From positions 62,001 through 126,000 of the forward strand of contig NZ_BDBK01000017.1 in assembly GCF_001612945.1 (NCBI RefSeq): a stretch of 64,000 nucleotides of DNA, read 5' to 3'. Source of the stretch: Nocardia inohanensis NBRC 100128. GTDB taxonomy: Bacteria > Actinomycetota > Actinomycetes > Mycobacteriales > Mycobacteriaceae. Positions 28,434 to 36,463 of the stretch are shown one piece after another; position 1 is the stretch's first letter; each line of letters starts with the position of its first letter. The notes below the pieces were generated by a model, which saw nothing but the letters and a program-made list of their open reading frames with translations, searched no databases and was not told the origin of the DNA. A program made the position numbers and the translations under genes.

Positions 28434-29840
28434 TCATCGGGTGCGGCGGCGGAAGGTCACCGTCGCCAGCACCGCGGCCACCGCGGCGATGATCGCGGCC
28501 GTGCGGAAGGCGGCGGCGAAACCACCGGTCAGTTCGCTGACATCACCGAGGTGCTGGGCGCCGGCCGCCGCGGCGATGGCGGTGACGACGGCCAGGCCCA
28601 GCGCCGAGCCGATCTGGTAGCCGGTATTGACGATGCCCGAGGCCAGGCCGCCCTCTTCCGGCGGCGCGGCCGAGATGGCCGTTTGCAGCGAGGGCACGAA
28701 GGCCAGGGACATGCCCAGCGCGGCGACCAGCGAACCGGGCAGCACGTCGATCCAGAAATTGCCGTCGGCGCGAATGAACGACAGCCAGACCAGACCGGCG
28801 GCCAGGATCAGCAGTCCGGCGATGACCATGGTGCGAGCGCCGAAGCGGGCGAACAGTTTCGGGGACAGTGCGATCATTCCGGCCATGATGAGCGCCGTCA
28901 TGGGCAGCAGCGCCGCGCCCGACGGGAAGGCCGAGTAGCCGAGCACCTGCTGTAGGTAGAGGTTCAGGAAGAACCACATCGGCACCCACGCCGCACCCAG
29001 CAGCACCTGCGCGAGATTCGCCGCGCCGAGATCGGGAGCGCGGAAGATGGCCAATGGCATCAACGGTTCCCGCCGGCGCTGCTGAATGATCACGAAGGCG
29101 GCCAGCAGTACGACCGCGAGTGCGAACACGCTCAGGGTGGAGACCGACAGCCAGCCACTCTCGGGTGCCCGGACCACCGCGAACACGGTCGCGCCGAGAC
29201 CCAGCGTGGCGGTCAGGCCGCCGAGGATGTCCACCGAACCGTGCGGTGCGAGCGCGCCGTCCGGCAGCAGCGCGGGCGCGGCCAGCAGGGCGAGCAGCGC
29301 GATCGGGATATTGATATAGAAAACCCAAGGCCACGAGGCGTATTCGGTGATCAGCCCGCCCAGGAAGACGCCCGCGGTACCACCGGCGGGAGCGGCCGCG
29401 CCGTAGACGGCGAAGGCTTTGGTCAACTCACCCGGGTTGGACCCGAACAACATCATGAGCAGGGTCAGCGCGGAGGGTGCGATGAGCGCCGCGCCCGCAC
29501 CCTGGACGCCGCGCCCGGCGAGTTCCAGGGCGGCGGAACCGGCGAGACCGGCGACCAGGGACCCGGCTCCGAGGACGGCCCAGCCGAGCTGGAACACCTT
29601 GCGTGCGCCCAGGATGTCGGAGAGCTTGCCGCCGAGCAGCAGCAGGCCGCCGAAGACCACCACGTAGGCATTGAAGACCCAGGACAGGTTCTCCTGCGAA
29701 AAGCCCAGGGACGACTGCATTTCCGGCAGGGCCACGCCGATGATCGAGGTGTCCATGATGACCATGAACTGGGCCAGGGCGATGAGGGACAGGGCGATCC
29801 ACCGTCGGGTTGACGGTGGCGCCGAAGTGCTGGTGGACAT
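28434..29840 (-). CDS. DHA2-family MFS drug/ion exporter
   Basis: The protein has 468 residues from ATG 29840, with a GAGGAG ribosome site. It shows the EmrB/QacA type pattern: a first helix ending ALAQFMVIMDTSIIGVALP (motif D1), LLLLGGKLSDILGARKV (motif A), GRGVQGAGAALIAPSAL (motif B), the GAAAPAGGTAGVFLGGLI (motif C) antiporter signature, and about 14 hydrophobic segments. It would export a toxic compound in exchange for protons. The 132-base gap upstream contains two TACCC-N5-GGGTA sites of the CsoR/RicR type, so expression is probably released by copper or a related electrophile. Confidence 0.92.
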   Translation of the reverse strand: MSTSTSAPPSTRRWIALSLIALAQFMVIMDTSIIGVALPEMQSSLGFSQENLSWVFNAYVVVFGGLLLLGGKLSDILGARKVFQLGWAVLGAGSLVAGLAGSAALELAGRGVQGAGAALIAPSALTLLMMLFGSNPGELTKAFAVYGAAAPAGGTAGVFLGGLITEYASWPWVFYINIPIALLALLAAPALLPDGALAPHGSVDILGGLTATLGLGATVFAVVRAPESGWLSVSTLSVFALAVVLLAAFVIIQQRRREPLMPLAIFRAPDLGAANLAQVLLGAAWVPMWFFLNLYLQQVLGYSAFPSGAALLPMTALIMAGMIALSPKLFARFGARTMVIAGLLILAAGLVWLSFIRADGNFWIDVLPGSLVAALGMSLAFVPSLQTAISAAPPEEGGLASGIVNTGYQIGSALGLAVVTAIAAAAGAQHLGDVSELTGGFAAAFRTAAIIAAVAAVLATVTFRRRTR

Positions 29841-29905
29841 GGGATCACTCCTCGGAGGCGGCGGCACAGGCGCTGTGCCGCTGGGCAACTCGGACCCCCC
29901 ATGTA

Positions 29906-29920
29906 TACCCATGGGGGGTA
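29906..29920. promoter_or_regulatory. TACCC-N5-GGGTA operator, proximal copy
   Basis: TACCC (29906-29910) and GGGTA (29916-29920) are inverted repeats five bases apart. It also lies within a 9-bp perfect inverted repeat, CCCCCCATG at 29895-29903 and its complement at 29910-29918. It sits 66 bases before the MFS start. CsoR and RicR copper sensors use operators of exactly this form. Confidence 0.65.
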
Positions 29921-29956
29921 CCAGAGCTGAAGACCTCCGGTACGTGATTGATTTCA

Positions 29957-29971
29957 TACCCCTAGGGGGTA
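29957..29971. promoter_or_regulatory. TACCC-N5-GGGTA operator, distal copy
   Basis: TACCC (29957-29961) and GGGTA (29967-29971). The full palindrome is ATACCCC, TAG, GGGGTAT, which matches the general CsoR-family consensus. Its centre is 51 bases from that of the proximal copy, near five helical turns. It abuts the stop codon of the upstream FMN reductase gene. Confidence 0.7.
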
Positions 29972-29972
29972 T

Positions 29973-30515
29973 CTAAACCGCCCGGAGATGTGCGATGAGT
30001 GCGTCCAGGGCGGCCGAAAGCCGTTCGCGAGCAGCGGGATCGGCGACCGATCCGTCCGCGTCGAGGATGTCGCTCAATACCGTGATGCGACCGCTGGCGG
30101 CTTCGACCAGCTCCGCACCGACGTAGCCGAGCACCGTGCGCAGCGTCGTCACCGCCTCGTTGCCCCGGCCCTCGAACGCGACATTCACATAGGCGACCGG
30201 CTTTTCGTGCAGATCGGCTGCGCCGACCGTCCATTCCAGGAGGTTCTTGAGGCTGCCGGGGATCATGCCCGCGTACTCGGGGCTGCAAATAAGCACCGCG
30301 TCGGCCGCGGCCAGCTCCTTGTGCAATGCCTCGACGACGGGCGGTTCCGGCTCCGCGCCCGGCACGAACTGCGGCAGGTCGCGCAGTCCCGCGTACAGCG
30401 GGGCTTCGACCCCCTCCGGGGCCAGCTGCGAGATGGTCCGCAGCGCGGCCGTATTGGTGGATCGATCGCGGGTGCTGCCGGAGATCAGCAGAATACGCAG
30501 GGGAGTGGTCACCAT
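29973..30515 (-). CDS. NADPH-dependent FMN reductase
   Basis: The protein has 180 residues. It has the flavodoxin-like NADPH-dependent FMN reductase fold: an ILLISGSTRDRSTNTAAL FMN phosphate loop at residues 8-25, the ADAVLICSPEYAGMIPGSLKNLLEW block near 75-100 (the family signature PEYNG..P..LKN with Ala for Asn), and a KPVAYVNV strand. It would reduce FMN, quinones or metals with NADPH in the cytoplasm. It lies upstream of the MFS gene on the same strand, but the operators between them suggest separate control of the transporter. Confidence 0.9.
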   Translation of the reverse strand: MVTTPLRILLISGSTRDRSTNTAALRTISQLAPEGVEAPLYAGLRDLPQFVPGAEPEPPVVEALHKELAAADAVLICSPEYAGMIPGSLKNLLEWTVGAADLHEKPVAYVNVAFEGRGNEAVTTLRTVLGYVGAELVEAASGRITVLSDILDADGSVADPAARERLSAALDALIAHLRAV

Positions 30516-30634
30516 CCGCGCAACGTATGCACCTCACCCGCTATTTCGGCGCCCCGGTCCCAATGTGTGGGAGTGGCTGCGGCATAACCTGTCACACTCT
30601 CTCATTTTCGGTATCGTGGCTACATGTCCCGCTG

Positions 30635-30659
30635 TCCGAGACAGTGATTACGTCTCGGA
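30635..30659. promoter_or_regulatory. 25-bp operator-like palindrome upstream of the lipase
   Basis: TCCGAGAC (30635-30642) and GTCTCGGA (30652-30659) are perfect 8-bp inverted repeats with a 9-base spacer, 55 bases before the lipase start. The length and position suit a dimeric repressor of the TetR or GntR type. No such regulator is adjacent. Confidence 0.5.
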
Positions 30660-30713
30660 TTCGATTGCGCGACAAGTACATAGCGAATGTTTGTGCTGGA
30701 AGGGCAGGCAACG

Positions 30714-31820
30714 ATGACTGCGACCAACGATCCGGGCCGACTGCTGTCGGCGAAGCCGATGTCGGCGAAACTGCTCCCCGGATTGCGCCTTCCGGCCCGC
30801 GCCTGGCGCATCGAGTACAACTCCACCGACGCGCACGGCGAACCGAACCGGGTGACCGGGACCGTGCTGGTGCCGCGCGATCCGTGGCGGGGTGAGGGCC
30901 CGCGGCCGCTGATCGGCTATGCCGTCGGCACCCAGGGCATCGCGCACAAGTTCGCCGCCGCGTCCTGGCAGTTCCGCTGGGGTGTGGAGTACGAGTCGTT
31001 GTTCATTCGCGCCGCACTGCGCCGGGGGTGGGCGCTGGTCGTCACCGACTATCCGGGACTCGGGAACCCGGGGACCCATCCGTACGCCATGGGCCGGGCG
31101 CTCGGACCGGCCGTGCTGGACAGCATTCGCGCGGCGCGGCAGCTGAACGCGGCCCGGCTGGACCCGAACGGCCCGCTCGGCATCTACGGCTACTCCGAGG
31201 GCGGTTGCGCCGCCGGGTGGGCGCTACAGCTCCAGCCCGGCTACGCGCCCGAACTCTCCATCGCCGGTGGCGCGGTCGGCTCCGCCCCGGCGGATATGGC
31301 GGACATGATCGCGTTCCTCGACGACAGCCCGTATGCCTTCCTGCTCTTCTACGGCGTGCTCGGACTCGACGCCGCCTACCCGGAACTCGATGTCCTGCAA
31401 TACCTCAAGCCGTCCGGCCGGGCCCTGGCCGCGCTCTTCCGCCGCACCCATATCGCTCCCGCCGCACTCCTGGGCGTGGGCGTCGGCGCGGTGCTGCCCA
31501 AGAAGGTCGCCACCTACTGCCATCGCCTGCCGTTCGAGGTGCCCGCGGTGAAACGCAAGCTGCGCGAGAACACCCTGGGTGCGATGGCCCCCGCCGCGCC
31601 GGTCCTGGTCGCGGGCGGCACCGCCGAGCAGGTCATTCCCTATCCGCAGGCGGTCAAGCTCGCCGAGGACTGGAAGGCGCTCGGCGTGGATGTCACCATG
31701 CTGACCATGAAGGGCCGCGAACACATCACGGGCGCACTGTCTTTCGCCGGTCCCGCCATGCGCTTCCTGGCCGAGTCCTTCGAGCAGTCGAAGGCGGTCG
31801 CGCTGCCCAGGGGCGCGTAG
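30714..31820 (+). CDS. secretory-lipase-family alpha/beta hydrolase
   Basis: The protein has 368 residues from ATG 30714, preceded by an AAGGGCAGG ribosome site (an ATG at 30687 would add nine residues). It belongs to the LIP-type lipase family of the alpha/beta-hydrolase fold: VTGTVLVPRDPW, LVVTDYPGLGNPGTHPY, the nucleophile elbow YGYSEGGCAAGWA near residue 170, PVLVAGGTAEQVIPY carrying the Asp/Glu near 310, and the REHITGALSFAGPA His near 345. It cleaves ester bonds of lipids. No signal peptide is visible, unlike fungal and many mycobacterial relatives, so the actinobacterial form may be cytoplasmic or use another route. Confidence 0.85.
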   Translation: MTATNDPGRLLSAKPMSAKLLPGLRLPARAWRIEYNSTDAHGEPNRVTGTVLVPRDPWRGEGPRPLIGYAVGTQGIAHKFAAASWQFRWGVEYESLFIRAALRRGWALVVTDYPGLGNPGTHPYAMGRALGPAVLDSIRAARQLNAARLDPNGPLGIYGYSEGGCAAGWALQLQPGYAPELSIAGGAVGSAPADMADMIAFLDDSPYAFLLFYGVLGLDAAYPELDVLQYLKPSGRALAALFRRTHIAPAALLGVGVGAVLPKKVATYCHRLPFEVPAVKRKLRENTLGAMAPAAPVLVAGGTAEQVIPYPQAVKLAEDWKALGVDVTMLTMKGREHITGALSFAGPAMRFLAESFEQSKAVALPRGA

Positions 31821-31824
31821 GCGA

Positions 31825-32883
31825 TCAGCTCCGGCGGTGTGCGCGACGGTATGCCGCCGGGGTCGTCGCCGTCCAGCGCTTGAAGGCGTGGATGAACGGG
31901 GTGGCTTCGGCGTAGCCGAGGCGAATCGCGATGTCGTCCACCGAGAGCGGGGTGGCGGTGAGCATCTCCTCGGCCAGGGCTTGGCGGACTTCGTCGAGCA
32001 GGGCGCGATAGGAGGTGCCCGCCGCTTCCAGATGCCGGCGCAGCGTGCGCTGGCTGAGGTTGAGTTCGCGCGCCACCGCCTCGAAGGTCGGCGGTGCGAC
32101 GAAACCCGTTGCGCCGGAACCGGGTAGCAGCCGGTCGCGGACCTCTGCGGCGATGCCGGTGCGGGCGCTGCGCCGGTGCAGCAGATCCCGGCACTGCGCC
32201 ACGCACACCGCCCAGGTGGGCTGATTGGCCTGGGGGAGCGGCTGGGTGAGCAGATCCGGATCGATGCCGAACATGGTGTGGGCGCGCTCGAAGCGCGGGC
32301 GCACCCCGAACAGTGATTCCAGCCGCTCGGCCTGATCTGTTGCCGCGTAACCGAATTCGGCGCGGGTGAGATCGACGCGCGCGCCCAGCAGATCGCTCAT
32401 CACCCGGTGCATGGCCACGATGTCGCGCTCCACCAGGAACTGCTGCACGTCGGCGGGCACGGTGTCGTGGTGGATCCAGGTCACCACCTCGCGCGGCCGG
32501 GACTCCACTATCGGTGTGCAGAAGGCGAAGCCGAGCCGGTAGTAGCGCAGTGCCAGCGAAATCGCCTCTCGCAGCGTCGGACTGGTGACGCAGGCGTAAC
32601 CGAAAATGCCGAAGGTGCTGATCCGGTAGCGCCGCCCCACCTCCACCCCCAGTGCGGGCACCCCGGCCAGCTCGCGCACCAGATTGCGCACCACCGTCAA
32701 TTCGGTCTCGGCCGCGATCTGGGCGTCGGGATCCGCGAGTATCGCCGCGTTCAACCCGGTCCCCGCGAGCACCCGCTCGGCGGCCACCCCGTGCTCGGCC
32801 GCGAACTCGGCCATCACCGCCGCGCTGGCGGTGCCGCGCGGGAAATGCCAGGTCCGGACATCCGGTTCCTCGACCGTGCTCAT
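31825..32883 (-). CDS. AraC family transcriptional regulator
   Basis: The protein has 352 residues. The N-terminal ligand domain (about 15-200) is of the Arabinose_bd type found in regulators of oxidative lipid catabolism (LEVGRRYRISTFGIFGYACVTSPTLREAI pattern). The C-terminal double helix-turn-helix spans about 250-345: FEAVARELNLSQRTLRRHLEAAGTSY, then VDDIAIRLGYAEATPFIHAFKRW with the standard closing P.AYRR. It is divergent from the Baeyer-Villiger-type monooxygenase gene at 32992, with 108 bases between them and TGGCCG direct repeats inside, so it probably activates that gene and the following GMC gene. Confidence 0.92.
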   Translation of the reverse strand: MSTVEEPDVRTWHFPRGTASAAVMAEFAAEHGVAAERVLAGTGLNAAILADPDAQIAAETELTVVRNLVRELAGVPALGVEVGRRYRISTFGIFGYACVTSPTLREAISLALRYYRLGFAFCTPIVESRPREVVTWIHHDTVPADVQQFLVERDIVAMHRVMSDLLGARVDLTRAEFGYAATDQAERLESLFGVRPRFERAHTMFGIDPDLLTQPLPQANQPTWAVCVAQCRDLLHRRSARTGIAAEVRDRLLPGSGATGFVAPPTFEAVARELNLSQRTLRRHLEAAGTSYRALLDEVRQALAEEMLTATPLSVDDIAIRLGYAEATPFIHAFKRWTATTPAAYRRAHRRS

Positions 32884-32891
32884 GGGTCGAT

Positions 32892-32920
32892 TATGGCCGA
32901 AACTGTGGATTTAATGGCCG
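32892..32920. promoter_or_regulatory. TGGCCG direct repeats, candidate AraC site
   Basis: TATGGCCG (32892-32899) and AATGGCCG (32913-32920) are direct repeats 21 bases apart, two helical turns, in the gap between the AraC gene and the monooxygenase. AraC-family dimers bind directly repeated half-sites with this spacing. Confidence 0.45.
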
Positions 32921-32991
32921 TCTCGCTTTCACGGCCGGGTTCGCGCAGGTCGTAGCGTCGTTCGCAACCACAGCGCAGTGAGGAGACGACC

Positions 32992-34461
32992 ATGAGCGGC
33001 ACCGGTTCCGGCCCGTCGATCATCATCATCGGCACCGGGTTCGGCGGCATCGGCATGGCCATGGAGCTGACCCGGGCCGGCTTCCACGACTTCGTGCTGC
33101 TCGAACGCGGGGACGATGTCGGCGGGGTGTGGCGGGAGAACACCTATCCGGGCGCGGAGTGCGATGTGCCGTCGCCGCTGTACTCGTTCTCCTACGAGCC
33201 GAATCCGGACTGGTCCAAGCGCTGTGCGCCGCAGGCCGAGATCCAGCGCTATCTGCGCGGGCTCACCGAGAAGTACGGGCTGCTGGACCGGATCCGGTTC
33301 GGGGCCGAGGTCACCGCTGCCGAATACGACGACGCCGCGGGCACGTGGACGGTACGTCTCGCCGGGGGAGACGTACTGACCGCGGCGGTGCTGGTGTCGG
33401 CGGTGGGACAGCTGTCGCGCCCGGCGGTGCCGAGTATCCCGGGCAGCGAGAGCTTCACCGGCACGGCCTTCCACTCCGCCGCATGGGATCACTCGGTGGA
33501 GCTGACCGGTAAGCGCGTGGCCGTCATCGGAACCGGCGCCAGCGCAATCCAATTCGTCCCCGCGATCCAGCCCCGGGTGGCGAGCCTGACCCTGTTCCAG
33601 CGCTCGGCGACCTGGATCCTGCCCAAGCCCGACACCGACTACGACGCCACCCGCCGGGCGCTGTTCCGCCGCGTCCCGCCGGTGCTGCTCGCCGAACGCC
33701 TGGCCTGGTGGGCGCTGTGCGAGACCGTGTCGTTGAGCATCGTCGATATTCCGGCGATCCGCCCGCTGGTGAGCGGCATCAGCGCCCGGCACTTGAAGCG
33801 GCAGGTGGCCGATCCGGCTCTGCGCGCCAAGCTGACTCCGGACGCGCCGCCCGGATGCAAGCGCGGGCTCTTCTCCAACGACTACTTCCCGGCCCTGACC
33901 CAGCCCAACGCGCAGGTGGTGACCGGCGGGATCGGCGAGATCACGCCGACCGGCATCCGCACCGACGACGGGACGCTGCACGAGGTGGACGTGATCATCT
34001 ACGGCACCGGGTTCAAGGGCACCGAATTCCTCTGGCCGATGGCGGTCACCGGCGCGCAGGGGCGCAAGCTGCACGACGAATGGTCGGGCGGCGCAAAGGC
34101 TTTCAAGGGCATCACGGTCTCCGGGTTCCCCAACATGTTCCTGCTCTACGGCCCGAACACCAATCTGGGCGCGGGCTCGATCGTGCACATCATCGAATCC
34201 CAGACCCGCTACATCCGCCAGGCCGTCGAACTGCTGGCCCGGCGGCCCGGCCATGTGCTCGAGGTGCGCCCCGAAGCGGAAGCGGCCTACGACAGCAGGA
34301 TTCAGGAACGCCTGGGCCGCTCGGTGTGGAACTTCTGCACCAGCTGGTATCGCAATGCGGCCGGGCGCATCACCAACAACTGGCCGGGCACCGTCACCGG
34401 CTACCGGCTTCAGACGCGGCGGCTGGATCCGGCCGACTATCGCGTGGCGCGGGTCGGCTGA
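32992..34461 (+). CDS. flavin monooxygenase, Baeyer-Villiger type
   Basis: The protein has 489 residues. The FAD motif GTGFGGIG is near residue 14, the Baeyer-Villiger fingerprint FxGxxxHxxxW is met by FTGTAFHSAAW near 154, and the NADPH motif GTGASA is near 179. The C-terminal GTGFKG and LYGPNTNLGAGS blocks are also typical. It would insert one oxygen atom next to a ketone using NADPH and O2. The next gene, 26 bases downstream, is a cholesterol-oxidase-like GMC enzyme, which could make the ketone substrate from an alcohol. Likely controlled by the divergent AraC gene. Confidence 0.93.
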   Translation: MSGTGSGPSIIIIGTGFGGIGMAMELTRAGFHDFVLLERGDDVGGVWRENTYPGAECDVPSPLYSFSYEPNPDWSKRCAPQAEIQRYLRGLTEKYGLLDRIRFGAEVTAAEYDDAAGTWTVRLAGGDVLTAAVLVSAVGQLSRPAVPSIPGSESFTGTAFHSAAWDHSVELTGKRVAVIGTGASAIQFVPAIQPRVASLTLFQRSATWILPKPDTDYDATRRALFRRVPPVLLAERLAWWALCETVSLSIVDIPAIRPLVSGISARHLKRQVADPALRAKLTPDAPPGCKRGLFSNDYFPALTQPNAQVVTGGIGEITPTGIRTDDGTLHEVDVIIYGTGFKGTEFLWPMAVTGAQGRKLHDEWSGGAKAFKGITVSGFPNMFLLYGPNTNLGAGSIVHIIESQTRYIRQAVELLARRPGHVLEVRPEAEAAYDSRIQERLGRSVWNFCTSWYRNAAGRITNNWPGTVTGYRLQTRRLDPADYRVARVG

Positions 34462-34487
34462 GCGGCAACGGGTTTCGAGGAGAGCAC

Positions 34488-36185
34488 ATGCGTTTCGATT
34501 ACGACGTCATCGTCATCGGGTCCGGGTTCGGCGGCAGCGTGAGCGCGCTGCGGCTGACCGAAAAAGGTTACCGGGTGGGCGTATTGGAGGCCGGACGCCG
34601 ATTCGCCGACCACGAATTCGCCCGGACCTCGTGGCGCGCCCGGCAGTTCCTGTGGGCGCCGGCCCTGGGCTGCTTCGGCATTCAGCGGCTGACGCTGTTG
34701 AAGGACACCTTCGTCATGAGCGGCGCGGGCGTGGGCGGCGGTTCGCTGGTGTACGCCAACACCCTTTACGAGCCGCCGGAGAAGTTCTACGCCGACAAAC
34801 AGTGGGGGCACATCACCGACTGGCGGGACGAGCTGGCCCCGCACTACGACCAGGCCAAGCGCATGCTGGGCGTGACCGTGAATCCGGCGACCACGCCGTC
34901 GGATCGGGTGCTGCGCGAGGTCGCCGAGGAGCTGGGCGTGGGCGACACCTATCGGCGCACCCCGGTCGGAGTGTTCTTCGGCGGGCCCGGCCGGCGGCCC
35001 GGCGAGGATGTGCCCGATCCGTACTTCGGTGGCGTCGGCCCGGATCGGCGCGCTTGCACGCACTGCGGTGAGTGCATGACCGGATGCCGGCACAATGCCA
35101 AGAACACCTTGGCCAAGAACTATCTCTACCTGGCCGAGAAAGCCGGGGCCACAGTGCATCCGCTCACCACCGTGGTGAATGTGCGGCCGCTGAACGGCGG
35201 CGGCTACGCGGTCGAGACGGTCCGCACCGGGCGCTGGATTCGTAAGCAGCGCAGGGAATTCACGGCGCAGCAGGTGGTCTTCGCGGCCGCTTCGCTGGGC
35301 ACCCAGCGACTTCTGCACAGCCTGCGCGATCGGGGGTCGTTGCCGCACATCTCCGACCGCCTCGGCTACCTCTCTCGCACCAATAGCGAAGAGCTGCTGG
35401 CGGTGCGCAGCCGCGCCGGCGGGCACGACTTCACCAAGGGCGTGGCCATCACCTCCTCGATCCACCCGGATCCGGACACCCATATCGAACCGGTGCGCTA
35501 CGGCAAGGGCAGCAACGCGCTCGCCGCCATGACCACGGTGATGGTCGGCGGTGCGCCGCCGCGCGGCCGCCGCTGGCTGCGGGAACTGGTGCGCAACCGG
35601 CGGGATGTGGTGCGCATGCACAATCCGCGGCACTGGTCGGAGCAGATGATCGGGCTGCTGGTCATGCAGTCGGTGGACAACTCCATCACCACCTACACCA
35701 AGCGTGGCGTGTTCGGCCGCAAGCTGACCACCCGGCAGGGCGAGGGCGAGCCGAACCCGACCTGGATTCCCGCCGGGCACGAGGTGGCGCGCAAGGTCGC
35801 CGACAAGATCGACGGGATGCCCACCGGGAGCGCCACCAGCAGCATCTTCGACATTCCCATGACCGGTCACTTCCTGGGCGGCTGCGCCATCGGCGATTCA
35901 CCCGAGACCGGTGTGGTCGATCCGTACCACCGGCTCTACGGCTATCCCGGCCTGCACGTGATCGACGGCTCGACCATCTCCGCCAATCTCGGGGTGAACC
36001 CGTCGCTGACCATTACCGCCCAGGCCGAACGGGCGATCTCGCTGTGGCCCAACCGGGGTGAGGTCGATGCCCGGCCCGCCCCGGGCCTCGCCTACCGCCG
36101 GATCGCCCCGATCGCGCCGCGGCATCCCGTGGTGCCGCCGACCGCTCCGGCGGCGCTGCGCCTGCCGATCGTGGATATCACCTGA
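34488..36185 (+). CDS. GMC oxidoreductase, ChoD/cholesterol-oxidase-like
   Basis: The protein has 565 residues; ATG 34488 has a CGAGGAGAG ribosome site. FAD binding: VIGSGFGGSVSA near residue 8 and the GMC signature SGAGVGGGSLVYANTL near 80. The C-terminal GMC domain has GHFLGGCAIG with the active His, and NLGVNPSLTITA. It resembles mycobacterial ChoD rather than the secreted ChoE/ChoA type, and has no signal peptide. Between the two halves, near residues 186-196, lies CTHCGECMTGC, four cysteines spaced as in an iron-sulfur ligand set. Such enzymes oxidise sterol or other secondary alcohols to ketones with FAD. It is probably cotranscribed with the monooxygenase upstream. Confidence 0.9.
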   Translation: MRFDYDVIVIGSGFGGSVSALRLTEKGYRVGVLEAGRRFADHEFARTSWRARQFLWAPALGCFGIQRLTLLKDTFVMSGAGVGGGSLVYANTLYEPPEKFYADKQWGHITDWRDELAPHYDQAKRMLGVTVNPATTPSDRVLREVAEELGVGDTYRRTPVGVFFGGPGRRPGEDVPDPYFGGVGPDRRACTHCGECMTGCRHNAKNTLAKNYLYLAEKAGATVHPLTTVVNVRPLNGGGYAVETVRTGRWIRKQRREFTAQQVVFAAASLGTQRLLHSLRDRGSLPHISDRLGYLSRTNSEELLAVRSRAGGHDFTKGVAITSSIHPDPDTHIEPVRYGKGSNALAAMTTVMVGGAPPRGRRWLRELVRNRRDVVRMHNPRHWSEQMIGLLVMQSVDNSITTYTKRGVFGRKLTTRQGEGEPNPTWIPAGHEVARKVADKIDGMPTGSATSSIFDIPMTGHFLGGCAIGDSPETGVVDPYHRLYGYPGLHVIDGSTISANLGVNPSLTITAQAERAISLWPNRGEVDARPAPGLAYRRIAPIAPRHPVVPPTAPAALRLPIVDIT

Positions 36186-36189
36186 CGGC

Positions 36190-36360
36190 TCACTCCGTTT
36201 CGGGCGCGCGATGCCGCCCCCGGTTCGGCAACTCCGCCGGACCGGGGAGCTCCAGGGTGGGCGGGTCGGCGGGGTCGGCACGGAGCCGGGCACAGAACGC
36301 CTCGAGGCTGCCGTACCGATGCAGTATCTCGGCGAGCAGACGCTGAGTGGTCGTCACCAT
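36190..36360 (-). CDS. small hypothetical protein
   Basis: A possible 56-residue protein from ATG 36360, starting MVTTTQRLLAEILHRYGSLEAF. The first 30 residues form a plausible amphipathic helix pair; the rest is Pro- and Arg-rich with no known motif. It lies between the convergent GMC gene and the downstream end of the reductase gene on its own strand. Codon choice is compatible with coding but the call is weak. Confidence 0.4.
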   Translation of the reverse strand: MVTTTQRLLAEILHRYGSLEAFCARLRADPADPPTLELPGPAELPNRGRHRAPETE

Positions 36361-36463
36361 CGTCGGTTCGTCGCGGGCGGATGCACGGATGTGACCGGGA
36401 GTGCACGGATTGCGACCGGGCGTGCCAAATGCCAAGGCGGGCAGTTGGTTTGCTGGATCGACT

